Shown here in pieces: positions 1-12,209 of a stretch of DNA of 64,000 nucleotides. The notes beneath the pieces were generated by a model. The model was not told the DNA's origin. It ran no database searches and saw only the letters and a program-made list of their open reading frames with translations. A program made the translations under genes and the position numbers. How positions within the stretch are numbered: the stretch's first letter is position 1; every line of letters starts with the position of its first letter. The DNA lies in assembly GCA_019633425.1 (NCBI GenBank), contig WSUB01000157.1, forward strand, positions 1 through 64,000, given 5' to 3'. This DNA comes from Tulasnella sp. 424. Taxonomy: Eukaryota; Basidiomycota; Agaricomycetes; Cantharellales; Tulasnellaceae.

Positions 1-3000
1 GGCTCGCTCGGTGGCATACGCGACAATAGCGACGGTCGGGTGCTGGAACCAGGTGGAGGCGGAGAACCTCGTGGTGGTGGGGTACCCGGGCGGCCAGAAT
101 AGTGAGAGCGAGGCCCGGTCGGGGGACCACGAGCGGCTGTTGAGGTATTCCTACCGATTCGGAGGGCCAGGGGAGTCGGCGTATGGCTGGGGGATGATGG
201 GATCTCACCCTCTTCGGCAGGTGCAGAACTCGTACTAGCAGGAGCAGGCACTGGAGCAGCAACAGGGGCTGCTGGCAGAGGTGGAGGTGGAGGTCCAGCG
301 GTCGTTCCGCGTCTCGGACCGGTTGGAGGCTTCTTTGCAGGCTGAGGTGGAGGAGTTGGGGCATGGTAGCGATCCTTCTCTTTGTCCTCTTCAGCGACAG
401 CCATAGCCAACTGTGCTGCCAACGCTGTGAAGTCGGTGTCGAGCTGGATCGGCGGAGGAACCTCAGGGATCTTTGGCTTGCTGGAAGACTTCTTCTCGGA
501 GTTGACTGGGGACTGATCACTGGCATGCTCTGAACGGCTGCCATCTTGAGACTGGGCCTCCTCATCGTCGTCCTCATCCTTATCCGCCTCTTCAGTGTCA
601 ATGGCAGTCACTGAAGCTGGTGCGCGGGGAGGTGTGGTCGCAGCTCGAGGTGGTGTTGAAGGAACCTCGGGTCGCGGTGAAGGCTCTCTAGAGGACGCGG
701 GGCTCGAAACAACCAAGGGACGATGTCGAACTCGGGAAGGAGTCGGCTCAGACTCTCGGCGAGTCGACAGGCCATGCGAGGGAGAAGGCGAAGGAGAGTC
801 CATCACGTCGATACCGTTGACTTTGGAAGGCGGCTCTCGAGGCGGTGTCATTATCCCGTTAGGAGCCCCATGGTCGACAGATGGGGTGGTCACAAGTTCC
901 GACTCTGGCGGGGAGCTGGAGCGATCGAGAGACATCTGCTTGGCACCGGATGCTGGAGGATCTTCACTTCCATGGGCGATGGGAGCGGGTTCCGGTTGCG
1001 GGGTGTTCTCAGCCACCAACATCGAGGCACTGGGTGCAGATGCTTCATCGACCTGTCGAGGTTCTACAGCTTCTACCGTCGAAGGACCAATCTCCGGTAA
1101 CGGGAGGCTGTCCAGATCCATCGGTTTATCAACAGACGGAGCGCGGGGATGGGGATCTGCACTTGGTGCGGGCGGAGTCTGAAGAACCTGTTCCGGTGAA
1201 CGGGGTGGACTGGGAGGCGGCAGGGCAGTGACACCATGAGTTTGGTCCTCGCTTGGAGACGACCGTTGGCCGGACGGAGCCAGTGGGGACGACTGGGGTG
1301 AAACCTTCGCTTCGGTAGGAGGGGGAGTGACGGTATCTGTCGAACAAAAATTCTCGACGTCAGAACAAAAACGATTAAAAAGAGTCTGGGATGCTTACTT
1401 CGATCAGGACGGATTTCTGTTTGCTCTTTGGCTTCCGATTGAGGTTGAGTGGGAGGAGCAACGGATGTGGGGAGTGCGTCGCTCGGTGCGGCCTGAGCAC
1501 TGTCTTGACCGGAAGAGACGTCTGGAGCAGCATTCCCGGGTCCGTTCGGCTCCTTGCTTTCCAGGACGAGAGCGAGGGCACCAGAGCCCGAAGCCGCCGA
1601 AGGTTCTTTGTCCATCCCTTTGGCTTTCTCTTTCTGCTCCTTGGCCGCCCTGGCCTTCCTCTGCTTAGCATAATCCGCAAAGGACATCTTCTTCCTTGCC
1701 GGTTTCGGGGAAATGGCGGCTGCGGACGAAGGTGCAGGGGATACAGGAGCAGGAATAGCGGGTGAGAGTGAGGCTTCGGGAACGGAGGGGAGCTCATCGC
1801 CGGTAAAGACTTGCAATGACGGAGCAGGAGGTCCCTGAGGAATGGAGACTGGTTCAGGAGGGGCCGGTGAGGAGACCGATTGTTCCTGAGTTGGAGCTGG
1901 TTGACTGGGTACGGACGGCTGTGCTGGAACCGAGTGGTCAGACAGATCTAAAGTATGATCCATCTCAACGTCTTGAGGCTCGGCTGGAGTAGCAGGAACG
2001 GCGACATCCATGGTCACTGAGATAACTGGCAACTCTGGTGCTTCTGAAAGGGGTGAAGACGAAGGCGGGTCTACATCCATTAACGGCTCCGCTGGGACCA
2101 CCTCGATCGGGTGAGCCTGCTGGGGCGTTTCCTCACGTGCTTGCGGAATTGGTGGTAGGGGCGACTGAATACCAATTGAGGCGTCCTCCATGGGGGCCAT
2201 AACCGAATCTTCATCAGCCTCCTGCACTCCGGGCTCCGCATCGGTCAACTCCAAGTCTGGGACCTGAGGCAAGGGACTTGGCTCCCTCATCTCCGAACTC
2301 TGTCGCTCAGCAGGCGCTGTGGTTTCTTCTGGTTTACTGAGCGACGCCTCTACCTCTTCAACCTTTTGCTCGAAGGACCAGGCGGGGACACTAGGCTGCG
2401 GCTCTTCTACAGCTGGCGGAGGAGATGGTCTGTACGGTTCTTCTACAGCTGGTGGAGGAGAGGGCCTGAGCTGTTCTTCTACAGCTGGCGGAGGAGAGGG
2501 TCGTTGCGGCTCTTCTACAGCTGGTGGAGGAGAGGGTTGCCGCGGCGCAGGTTCTGGCGAGGGAGGGGCCGGCATCACCACAGGAACAGGTTCAGCGGGT
2601 GCAGGTTCAGCAGGTGGAGGTGCAGGTGCAACCCCGAGCGGTGACGGTTTGCTCTGCTGCTCGACAGGTTTCGGGCCTACAAGAAGCATGTTCAACGTTG
2701 GCGAAGAGGTACGGAATGAGGGCGGTGGCAAGCCGGAGCTGGGTGGGACGGTTGTAGGGACTGCCTGTGGCTCGGGGACTGCTGTGCTCTTTATGGGCTC
2801 CGAGTTGACGATTGCAACAGTACTGACAGGAGCGGCGGTTGGAGGGGGGATGTCGACATGCAGCTTGGAACGCGGTTTATCCGGTGCGGGATTGAGCAGG
2901 CTTCGAATCGAGAACGAAGCAGTTGGCACGACCGGTGGTGGTGGAGGAGGAGGAGGTTGAGGTGTAGGCGTTCTGGGCGCTGTTGATGGTGTGCGGTTAA

Positions 3001-6000
3001 TAAGAAGAATAATCCCATTCCGACTCGAGCTGTCCTCACCTGGCTGAGGATCCGAAGAGCCCATGTCGACATCCCCATCGTTGTCAACGGACGGAGTAAT
3101 TGGAGAAGGTGGGACGGGAGTAGGTTGCGACGAAGACGAAGGCTGCGGGGCTGGAGTTTCCATGCGGACATCGGGAGAAGCTGCTCTCGGCTCGGACGGT
3201 TTGATGGCCCATTTGCGGAATCTTGGTGGACCTTTCTGATCTGACGCTTGACTGAGATCCAACATCCTCACCGGTGGGACTGGTAGAGCTGGCTGCTGAG
3301 ATACGACAGCATTACTCGTAGGCGGAGCCGAGGAGAGCACTTCGCTTTCCGATGGGGGAGTACTCTCGATCCGGACTTTGCTGACTCTCCTCCCATTGGC
3401 ACCAGCCCCGCCAGGTCCAGAGCTCCGACCATTCACCAATCGCTGTGGAGAACGACTCGGTGGCGGTCCAGTGGGCGACAGCTGATCCGATTCGTCATCC
3501 CCAGTCTCGGACTGCTCCGTCAACGGGGACGACGAAATCGAACGGACAGAAACGATTGCCTTCTGTACCAGCAGCGAGGAACCAGCTTTCGGGACAAAGT
3601 GTGCGGAGGACGAAGTGGAGGCGGCCAGAGCATTGAGTTGAGCAGGCAATGGAGCGATAGGAAGCGCGTCTGTTGATCCGGTGGCTGGCTTGATGTTATC
3701 CCTCATGGCAGCCTGACTCGCTTGTATCCTCTCCATCTGCAGCTTCCAGCTCAGCCTGAATCGTGCTCTTGGGTCAGGAAGGACGGGGGTTCCAGGTTCG
3801 AGTTGCAACTGGCGAAGGGTGGAGTCGATACCCAGCAGAGGCTCTGGTTCTGCGGACGTCTCGGAGGGAGCTTCCGGAATTGGTGGCAACTCCGGTGCAC
3901 TGGAGGCCGGGCGGACGGGATCGCTGTTATTGACAAGCCTCGGTCGTTTGGCTGGTCGGTCCAATTCCTCAACCTCGTCGACAACCATGGCGTCGTCCTG
4001 TGGGGGCTGAGTGACGCTTCGCGCCCTCTTTGCCGAGCCAGACAGCTTGGTAATGCCGTCTCCTGGAGAAGTGCTCACGACGTCCACCTCGATCTCCGAG
4101 CGCTGGAGTTCTTCTTCGTCCCTCCGCTTCGCAGACAGCTCCTCGACCCTTTTCAAGACGTCTGGAACGCACTCGGATGCCTTTCGGCCACAAGCGCCAC
4201 AGGTCACAAAGGTGTCCGCGATGTACGACAGCGTGGAAGTGGGAGAATGGGGTATATGCGAACTGAAAGCGTAAAGGTACGGCGTCAGTCACGAGAATCT
4301 CGTCAACTTCACCAATGCCTTACCTTTCGTTCAACGTCTCAAGCATCTCCCATCCTAGGGATATTGGTTCTCCAGCGACGGTGTCGCGAAGGGCAAACAC
4401 ACCGAAAGTGACTCCAGAGGCTTTGCCAGAGTTCGTGCGTCCGTTCTTGCATGCAGCGACATGCCCATGCTCCCCGCAGATCAGGGGTCGGACTACTGCG
4501 TTGGGTCGGAGCGGTCCTGTACTTGGCTTGGGAGTTCGTCGTTCGGTTCTTGCTGCTGAGGGGACGGGTAGAAAGGAAGAGATGGTGGCGGCGGAGTCTG
4601 GAATGGTGATAGAAAGCGGGGGATTCGGTTGCGGTGATAAAGAGGCTGCTGGTCTAGTGGAAGAAGCAGAAGTAGGGTCGGTGTCAGGTGGTGGTAAGAA
4701 TGAGGCGGCGGTAGAAAGTATTGTGCTCTTGGGCGTTGTAGGCGGAGGTAGCATTGCGGTTTGCATCCGGACTGAAGACGGCTGAGGTGGTGGTTGCGGG
4801 TCGAGGAATAGCGAGAGTCCGTGTCGAGAATTGCTGTCATCGTCTTCGCTAGATGATCTTGAAGGTACTGGAAAACTTCGAACGACTAATGGGCGGGGTC
4901 TACTGAGTGACGACCCCGTACTTGCACCTTTCGGTGCTCCAAGTTTGGCACCCGCCCCCAAGGACGTGATGAGAGGGTGTTGAGGTCGAGGTACATGAAC
5001 GGGGGGAGGTGGTGAGCGGTAGTTAGGATGAGCTGAACGGGGTGTATGGACGGCCACTGGGGGCTGACCGTTTTGGAAGAACTGCGTTGAGACAGCAAGT
5101 GGTGTGGTGAGACCGTCCCTGGGGGTCAGAGGGACGGCGAAAGCTTCCTTCTCTTTTCCCTTGCCCTTCCCGGCTCCTGTGAAGTAATCGTCGATCTCAC
5201 TTGGGTGGCCAACGTCGAGGTAAGGCCCGTTGGGACCTACCTCCACGTCTACCGCCATCCGATTCTCTACATCTACTGATAACGATCTAGACCGAGACCT
5301 CGCCTGGCCGGGAACTCCTACGAAGAGATGTTGTTGGGCTACTCGTCCTGGAGACTTGGGAGGGAGAAAGGCTCCAGACGCCGACGCACGAGGAGTTGAG
5401 GTCGGGAGTGGTGTAGGAAACGGTTGAGTCCCATGACTGTTGTTGTTGAACCTAGGAGAGGATTCTGGGATGGCGACCTTGTTCGGATGATCCTTCTCTT
5501 TTCTCTTGAGGGCAGCAGAGGCGTTGGACGGCTTGCGTTTTGCCGACGTGGCAGCGGTGGCGGATGAAGAGGAGGAAGCGGTGTTGACGGTGGAGGGTCC
5601 GGCAGAGGACGACGCGGCCGGCCCTGGGGTCGAAGTCGAAGCACCCGAGGTGGAAGGGCCAGCGACGGCACCTCCCGCCGCCGCCGTCGCAACCGCTGGT
5701 TGTTTCCTCCCCTTGGTTGGTTTTTCCCCTGCTGCTACGCTAGGTTTCCTCCCGTGTGCGGCGGGTGTAGTTCCTGCGGCCTCTGTCGTTGTCCGAGCGG
5801 TATTATTGGTACCATTGGGATTTGAACTGGAGGGGCCGCTCCCAGAAGCGCTGGTGCCCGCAGCGGCGGCAGCCTCTCTCTGATGTCGTTTCAGCCGCTC
5901 TTCTTCGACTCGGCGTTGTTCTTGGCGTTTGCGAGCTTTGGCAGCGTCAAGGAGGATCTTGGGTTGGGGTGGAGGAGGGATTGAGTAAGGCGCGGGCGAG

Positions 6001-6569
6001 AGAAGGTTAGAGATGCTCAAGGCGGAGGAGCGATTAGACGAAGTAGCTAATGTTGATCCTTGGATAGGCCTTCCTGACATGTCGAGCTGTAGTCCGAGAC
6101 CGTGTACGTAGTTGAGGTTCCAGTGGGTAGGACTGATGCCTAATGAGACGGCCAATGTATCTCCCGACGCGGAGCCATTATCTAGCAAAGGGAGAGGGCG
6201 ACGAATCGAAAGAAGACGACAGGCATGGGCGGGATTACGATCAGTACGAAATCCGCTGCAAAGCGAGCCTTTTGATGGGAGGGTCAAAGGGCAAAGAGGG
6301 GACGCACTCTGGATCCATTCAAACTTCTCCGGTCGACAGTGCCAGCAATACCACATATCAGGCAGCTCCTCCTTTGGCATGTTGGCCAGTCCCACACAGC
6401 TCATGTGCTGCCAAAAGCCGCATCCTTCGCAGAAGATGGTTTCGCCGTCGTCGTCAGTGAAGTCGCAAAGACAGCGTATGGTGCCGGTATCGGGGACTGA
6501 AGAGGCTGGCGGGGCTTGTTGAGTTGGTCGAGATAGCGTAGTTGATGGTGTCGATGCCGAGTAAGCCAT
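1..6569 (-). CDS. PHD-finger protein with partial SET-like region (Set3/UpSET-like chromatin regulator), 3' end cut by window edge
   Basis: Starts at the ATG at 6569. Residues about 33-82 form a PHD finger with the C4-H-C3 pattern (CLCDF, FCEGCG, HMSC, WYCWHC), which normally reads histone H3 tail lysines. A long Ser/Pro/Ala-rich stretch follows. Then comes a short segment (RPNAVVRPLIC, VTFGVFALRD, ISLGWEM) resembling the C-terminal half of the SET domain in fungal Set3-like proteins, and a cysteine pair (TCGACG) after an intron at 4263-4323. The N-terminal half of SET is not visible, so methyltransferase activity is doubtful; Set3/MLL5-type SET domains are generally thought inactive anyway. 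A second intron lies at 1337-1398, after which the frame stays open to base 1. An intron between about 6182 and 6307, just after the PHD finger, is possible; the frame is open with or without it. The tail is Pro/Ser/Glu-rich and probably disordered. The likely role is nuclear, in a Set3-type histone deacetylase complex. PHD call is strong; SET call is moderate. Confidence 0.8.
2400..2543. repeat. 36-bp coding minisatellite, four copies
   Basis: Four consecutive 36-bp units, each containing cttctacagctggNggagga. On the minus strand they encode repeated 12-residue blocks with the core SPPPAVEE inside the proline-rich tail of the PHD/SET-like protein. Length variation between strains would stay in frame. 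Confidence 0.85.
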
Positions 6570-8191
6570 GTATGGGCATCGGGGGGTCGAACTTGGAGGG
6601 CAGAGGGAGAGGAGAAGGGGACGAAAGAAGGCGAATCAGTGCGAAGGGGAATCGTAGAGCAAGCGGTTCACAGTAGAACTCCCAACAACCATTGCTTTGT
6701 CAGCAACATAACTCCGCTGTCCCCGCCCTCGCAACGCTCTTCCCGCAACCATTCAGCACAAGGCTAAGAAAGAAGCGGCAGTTGGTTAGAAGTCAACTAA
6801 AGCTACGGTAAAATGTGAAAAAGGAAGGTCGCCGCAGATTGTGCAATGAGGAGGCGAAGCTGAAACAAGTCTCATCAGTGAAAGTATCGCGGATTTTCTC
6901 AATAAAAAGTCAAAGATAACAAAGGGATCGATGCCGATGAGAGTGTCACAGATCACAAAGACCGCTGAGGGAGATCATTGCGACCATCAGTCGCGGCTCG
7001 GAGAAACGCTGAAACAAGGCGACAGAAACGTCGGCTTATAGGCGCCGGTTGGTGGAAAGGGGTAATACGTGGTGAGTGGAGGGGGGACAAGGGGATTCGC
7101 GAACCGTGACGAGCACGAAATTAATAAAAGGTGTGGGAGACGATACATGACAGGAATGGTGGTTGGTCATGGGGATGATCGCTGACGAAGAAGGCTTCCA
7201 CTGGCTCACAGTCGGGAGTTGGGCAAAGTCGTAGAACAAGAGATGATGATGGAACTCACAGAGATCCTTGAGAGAGGTTGAAGGGACTCACCAGAAGTGG
7301 TGGACGAACAAGGTTACATCCTTCTAGAGCATATGGGAACCACGCCTGCGAGCTGAGCTCGGAGCTTCACGATGCGGAATTCGCCGACCGAAGGACTAAA
7401 GGACTGAAGGGGGGCAGTTCCGACATTGATAGCGAGTTCCCTTTAGTATTCATGGTGTTGAAGAGGTCGCTGAGTGGTGAGTCAGTGATCTGAATCATCG
7501 CGAGAAGGCAGGCTCAGGTTGGGGGACCTTCGATGCCGTACTCGGCGAGTACCTGCCCGGCGGTTGCTTCCATTTCAAACGCTACAGCGAGGGGGCATTA
7601 AATCACGGTAATGAAGCGCATACTGTGGTGTTAGGTGTGAAGGGAAGCGGTGCGACCAGTGAAGGACGTGGTGACTGTGGTGCCAGTGGTGAACACTGGA
7701 AAGATTCTTTCAAACCGGACATTGGGGGGCTGGGCGGAGTTTACCTCTCGTCCGTCTTATCTCCGTGCATCGAAAATCATCTGTCTCCGTTCCATCTTCA
7801 GTCTCGTGGTACTTTATTTTGTAACTAGGGGATGCAGTGAACTGATTCGAGGTTCCACTTCGAAGTCTGCACTGAGCTTGATGGCCAGAAACCACCGCTC
7901 TTCCTTGCCCTTCACCCAAATTCTCTGCACCGCCCATCTCGTCTTCAGTTATTCATTTGCAATACACAAAGAATTTTGCTTATCTCGGCTTGAAGTTACA
8001 TAAGTTCTTTGAATGAAAGCCCCTGCTTCGATGGGCGGTTCGTTGAAAGCTATGCAAATATTATTAATAGTCCCGTGCCTGGCTTAGCACCGCCTTTTCG
8101 CCACAACCTCAACTCCGACATATAGCAGACATCGTCTGTTCTGCGTCTCTGATACCCTACGACGACCTCAGGTGTCTACAGAGTCCAACTT
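6570..8191. other. Intergenic region between divergent genes, no gene seen
   Basis: Holds the 5' flank of the PHD/SET-like gene (minus) and of the ubiquitin-fold gene (plus). Short open frames here have no conserved features, no matching splice structure and no duplicate elsewhere in the window. I see no RNA gene. Confidence 0.5.
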
Positions 8192-8259
8192 GTGAGCTCA
8201 ACCTTATCCCAGCTCGATTCTTCGATTCATGGAACGATCACACACCTCCAGGTTTCTAG
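8192..8259 (+). other. Probable 5'UTR intron of the ubiquitin-fold gene
   Basis: A good donor (gtgagc) at 8192 and a polypyrimidine acceptor (tttctag) ending at 8259 flank a 68-bp stretch directly before the start codon at 8261. Splicing it removes the out-of-frame ATG at 8229. This is inferred from the splice signals alone. Confidence 0.5.
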
Positions 8260-8260
8260 A

Positions 8261-9400
8261 ATGGCTGATCAAGCGCCCACCTTTCAAATCACCCTGAAAT
8301 GTACCATCGGTATTACAGAAACTTTCGACGTCTCTGGAACCGATACCGTCGGAACGCTGAAAGACGCCATCCAGGCTCGTATCGGCGAGCCGCGTCCCCA
8401 ACAGCGCCTGGTCTTTGGCAGCAACCAGCTCACGGACGACAGCAGGACCTTATCCGAGTGCGAGATTGGACCGGGTAGTTCCCTCAATCTGGTTCAAACT
8501 TTGAGGAAGCCCGTCATCTATCTCTTTCCGGCGGAACCTACCCAGGTCAGCGTCAAGCTGTCGCTCATTCCGGAATGGCGCTTCTCGGTTCTATACCCCT
8601 ATGCAACGATTGAAGAGACCAAGCACTCGGAGGGCCCACGCCATGGGCAACAAGTGGAATGGAAAGTCCTCGCTCGTCCTGACGGAACGATGTCAGTCAC
8701 AGCTGGGGCCCATGCCGGCATAGATGCCGCGTACCTATTTTGGGAAGCCCAGTGCGTTTAATTCTTACCTGGACTGATATCGTCCTCGTATAGCTGAACT
8801 GGTCTCCCTCACACATTTCAGGATTGCCGATGAAATCGCCGGGTTCCCGGATAGCCCCCCTACCTCTCGTCCGGGAACGCCAGTCATCGAACGAGAGCTG
8901 GCATTCATCCCAGGAAGGACCATATGCTCCCCTTCAGATTCAGTTCTCGTCCCAGCTAAAGACGTACCCGTGTATCTCGACAAGGCTTTGCAAGCACTAA
9001 CGCTCCATGCCGAGGCCCGAACGTCGTTCATTACGTGCGTCTGTACCAGTATATCCCCCCCCCCCCCAAAGGCCACCTAGCCTAGCTAACACTTTGGTGC
9101 CATTCTAGGTTCTGGCTCCCACATCTTCTTCGACACCAATTCGTCGCTCTGAAGTTCATCTCGCAAGCGTCGTTTGAACAAGCTGCTCCACTCGATATCA
9201 CGCCTCGCCCGGATGTCGTCACCCGCATCTTCATGCTCTTCCGACGTGTCAAAGCAGGTGACGTCGAGAAGTGGCAAGAGGCCCGGGACCGTGCTTCGGA
9301 GTCTCCGGAGCTCTGGAAGCAAGCCGTAGGTGTCGAGGAGAGGGCGGCCGACGCAAGCGTGTTCCGTGTAGTCGAGTGGGGAGGGATGGAGGTGCTGTGA
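8261..9400 (+). CDS. Ubiquitin-fold protein with conserved agaricomycete C-terminal region
   Basis: Exons 8261-8751, 8822-9034 and 9109-9400; introns of 70 and 74 bp with correct phases. The protein begins MADQAPTF. Residues about 7-80 look like a ubiquitin/UBX-type fold: TLKDAIQARIGEPRPQQRLV corresponds to the helix and following strand of ubiquitin, and GPGSSLNLV to the end of the domain. It is followed by RKPVIYLFPAEP and a region ending FWLPHLLRHQFVALKF and DVVTRIFMLFRRV, which I recognise as a family found in agaricomycetes with no assigned function. There is no C-terminal Gly-Gly, so it is unlikely to be a conjugated modifier. A role as adaptor or substrate recogniser is a guess. The second intron contains a 13-C run (9055-9067). 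The last exon is the source of the fragment at 11971-12209. Confidence 0.85.
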
Positions 9401-11970
9401 TGTAAAATCTGATTGAAAGCTGGATATGTACTTGTAACTACGATGTTCGGGAGGGTCTGGGAAAATTGATTTGTGAAATGGACAAAGTTCTGGCCCTCAC
9501 TCGAGCTCTGCCGCAAGAGCTGGAATGATTTTTCGCGTCCATCAAGTACCGCAAGATTATACGCCTCGAATCATAGTACGCTACACTCGCCTCCGAGGGG
9601 TAGTTATGCCAGAACCAACGAGCCTGAGGTTAATGCTGGGGGCCGAAGTTGATCTCAGGCTACCCTCTCATCAATCCCATACCCAACAGCCAGCCGCAGA
9701 GAAGCGCCCGTGCGTCACAGGACCCATTTCAACTTGAAACCCGATGATAAGCGGGTGGTGTGGTTTCAATTTCGGTGCGTATCGAGTGGAATGGGAAGCA
9801 TCGAAATGGAAACAGGCATGGCACTTGGGCGCGCGGGAAAGGTGGAGTTTGAGCTGGGTAGAGGTCCGAATTGGGACACAGCTCACGATCGTTCTCTACG
9901 GAATACATACATACATACATACGGCCTGGGAGGCTAGAGGCTTGAGAACACGATGCCCGGCGTGCTCTATCCTTTCACTTCTCTCCCAACCTCTCTATCT
10001 CTTGACTGAATAGCCGCTTTGCTCGGATTGGAACCCCGACCCCGCCACGGAGTCAACCACGTGAACTATTGACGCTGAAGCTATGGAAACGTCGCCTTAT
10101 CGACTTACCATGCGAGCCTAGATATTCGCTGCCAAGGTGCATTACCTCTGCACTGGACCGGCATTAGAGAGCTTCGCTTGGCTGGGCTCGAACTCAAAAG
10201 CGCTTTCCGGCAACTGAGTTCAGCATCGAAGGCAGAGCTGAACCTCTGATACACCGGTGCCGGGAAATGCAATTTTAGCTGTAAAAGCTAGCCCCCTCGA
10301 CTAAAATTGCCTCGAGATGGCATTTGGGGTTCGTTGACAAACCGCTCAAGAGATGTTCGTTGCACTTTGTCCTACGAGAAAGTATGCATTTCCAATCAAG
10401 ATAGAAGATTTAACAGTGGAAGAAAATCGCCTTGAGTCTCGTCTGGATATATGGCTTGACATCTCTGCCGCTGTGTATTCACAAAGGGTTGCAACTGAAC
10501 ATCAATTTATCCGTCACAGTGTCCTCAACTCGAGGCGGGCTTCAATTTTGCCATTTGGTGTTCTTGCTATATACACCCACGGTCGCCGATAAGCCGGTGG
10601 CATGGTGCTTGACGACGCTCGCTACCGTCATTAATTTCTTGAGCCGTCTATTTAATAGAAAATAGCGCTCCAGTTCTATGCCTGGACTGCGTGGATGATT
10701 GGAGCCCCTTTGAAACGAGATCAGAAGCCAGCTAGAACATACTAAATGAAAGCTGAGCAGCCTCTTCTCAGAAGGGCTATTCATTATTTCCAAATAATGT
10801 GTCCTAGGTCTTCCTTTGGTAGCAAATCGCTAGATCCCATCAACTTCTGAGCGCCTTGCTTTTCTTAACCAAGTCATGGACGTCAAGAGCAGACGCGTAT
10901 TACCGATTTCTAGACATCCCTGAGCGTCAAATGATTATTGTCAGCACTGAGATAGAGCATCTGGCGATCGGATTCAGAAGCGCTCCGCATTCTCCAGGTC
11001 GAATATAATCCAAGAGTTAGAACTGGCTACGAAGACCAGGCGTATCAGCCTTCTCTCAGCAAATACACAGGCCAGATCACCATTTTCTTCATAGTCAATC
11101 GTCAAGAATATATCCCTAGGAGTTTTACAAGCCCATTCCGATGGCAGGTGAGATCCAGACTGTTTTACCTAGTAAGGACAATACTAAATACACCTCGTTT
11201 AGAATATGTTAGCGTTTTACATAACTTGAGACAGGGGAATCTAGTTCATTACACTGAGAAAACAACTCGGGATGAGAAGCACCCTGATCTCGGTTGGGAG
11301 TGTTGGATTGAAGGTACGAAAGTTCTCCAAATCCCCAGCACCCTTTACTAATTGGCATTTAATTGTGTAAATAGTCAGACGTCTTCTTCACCCTTCTCTA
11401 AATCCCGACTCTCAGGGCCAATCCTACTGGTACAGCGCAGGAACGAGAACGGAGGCGAGAAATCGAGCAGCGAGACAAGTTCTCTACGACATCCACTATT
11501 ATGAAGAAGGGCAAGGCGATATACCTCGAGCTGGATTCCCGGCTTTTGGTTAATTCGATGGGACAATCAACGATTGGAGCTAAGATTTAGTGTTTGAGTT
11601 CTCAAGGGCAACGCATTTCACCTGTCTTCGCTGTATACCCTAACCTTAGCCAGGTGGTCATGCAATACAGTCTACGTGTTAAAGGCATAGCTAATCAGTA
11701 TGTCGGCCAAACTGGTTGGAAAGGTGGCTCAGGGAACTGTCCTTATTTGGACTCACATGCGTAGATGTTCGCGCATGCACGGAAACGAGTCAGATGCAGT
11801 CTTGGGGCAGAGCATGACGACGGTAATCGGAGCAAACTTTGGTAATAACGTTATAAATATGCCGTCGATGCACTCATGTTCCCCGACCCGAGAGATGTAC
11901 TCGCGGGCTGATTAGTCGAAGGAGTCGGAAGGCCCACTGCTCGGCACGGTCCCAAAGACAAGCCACCAAA
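9162..11970. repeat. Tandem duplication, unit 1 (2.8 kb)
   Basis: Unit 1 starts inside the last exon of the ubiquitin-fold gene (cgcaagcgtcgtttgaac) and runs through that gene's 3' flank, an (ATAC)n microsatellite at 9903-9923, noncoding DNA and dsRBM-like gene A. The same order is found in unit 2. Matching landmarks: 9162 and 11971; 10560 and about 13415; 11040 and about 13960; 11813 and about 14735. Confidence 0.9.
11141..11553 (+). CDS. dsRBM-like small protein, copy A
   Basis: Exons 11141-11147 (ATGGCAG), 11203-11313 and 11375-11553 give an uninterrupted 98-residue protein. Exon 2 encodes MAEYVSVLHNLRQ (helix 1) and two strand-like stretches ending WECWIEG. Exon 3 encodes YWYSAGTRTEARNRAARQVL, which matches the third strand and second helix of a double-stranded-RNA-binding motif, where the family signature is GxGxSKKxAKxxAAxxAL. 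The G/K-rich helix 2 N-terminus is only partly kept (TRTEARNRAA). It ends GFPAFG. The same three-exon layout recurs in seven other genes of this window. The function is presumably RNA binding; neither the partner nor the pathway can be read from the sequence. Confidence 0.75.
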
Positions 11971-12209
11971 CGCAAGCGTCGTTTGAACGTGCTGCTCATC
12001 TCGATATCACGCCTCGCTCAGATGTGGTCATGCGCTTTTTCATGCTCTTTCAAGATACCTAGGCAAGTGACGCTGAGAAGTGGCAAGAAGCCCAGAATCG
12101 TGCTCCCGAGTCTCCGGAGCTCTGGAAACAGGTTATAGGTGTCGAGGAGAGGGAGGCCAACGTAAGCGTGTTCCGTGTAGTCGAGTGGAGAGGGATGGAG
12201 GTGCTGTGA
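11971..12209 (+). pseudogene. Fragment of the ubiquitin-fold gene's last exon (start of duplication unit 2)
   Basis: Aligns along its full length with 9162-9400 of the ubiquitin-fold gene, including the final stop. It has no upstream exons. The frame is broken by a TAG at 12060-12062, replacing the region coding FRRVKAG. It is a 5'-truncated copy made by the tandem duplication and cannot encode the protein. Confidence 0.9.

Noticed and set aside
595..2960. Long plus-strand frames opposite the PHD/SET-like gene
   Set aside because: They are shadows of the Ser/Pro/Glu-rich coding strand; Gly/Arg/Ser composition follows from codon bias of the minus strand.
8192..8260. N-terminal extension of the ubiquitin-fold protein
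   Set aside because: The extension would begin with GTG; the stretch has intron signals and the ATG at 8261 is in good context.
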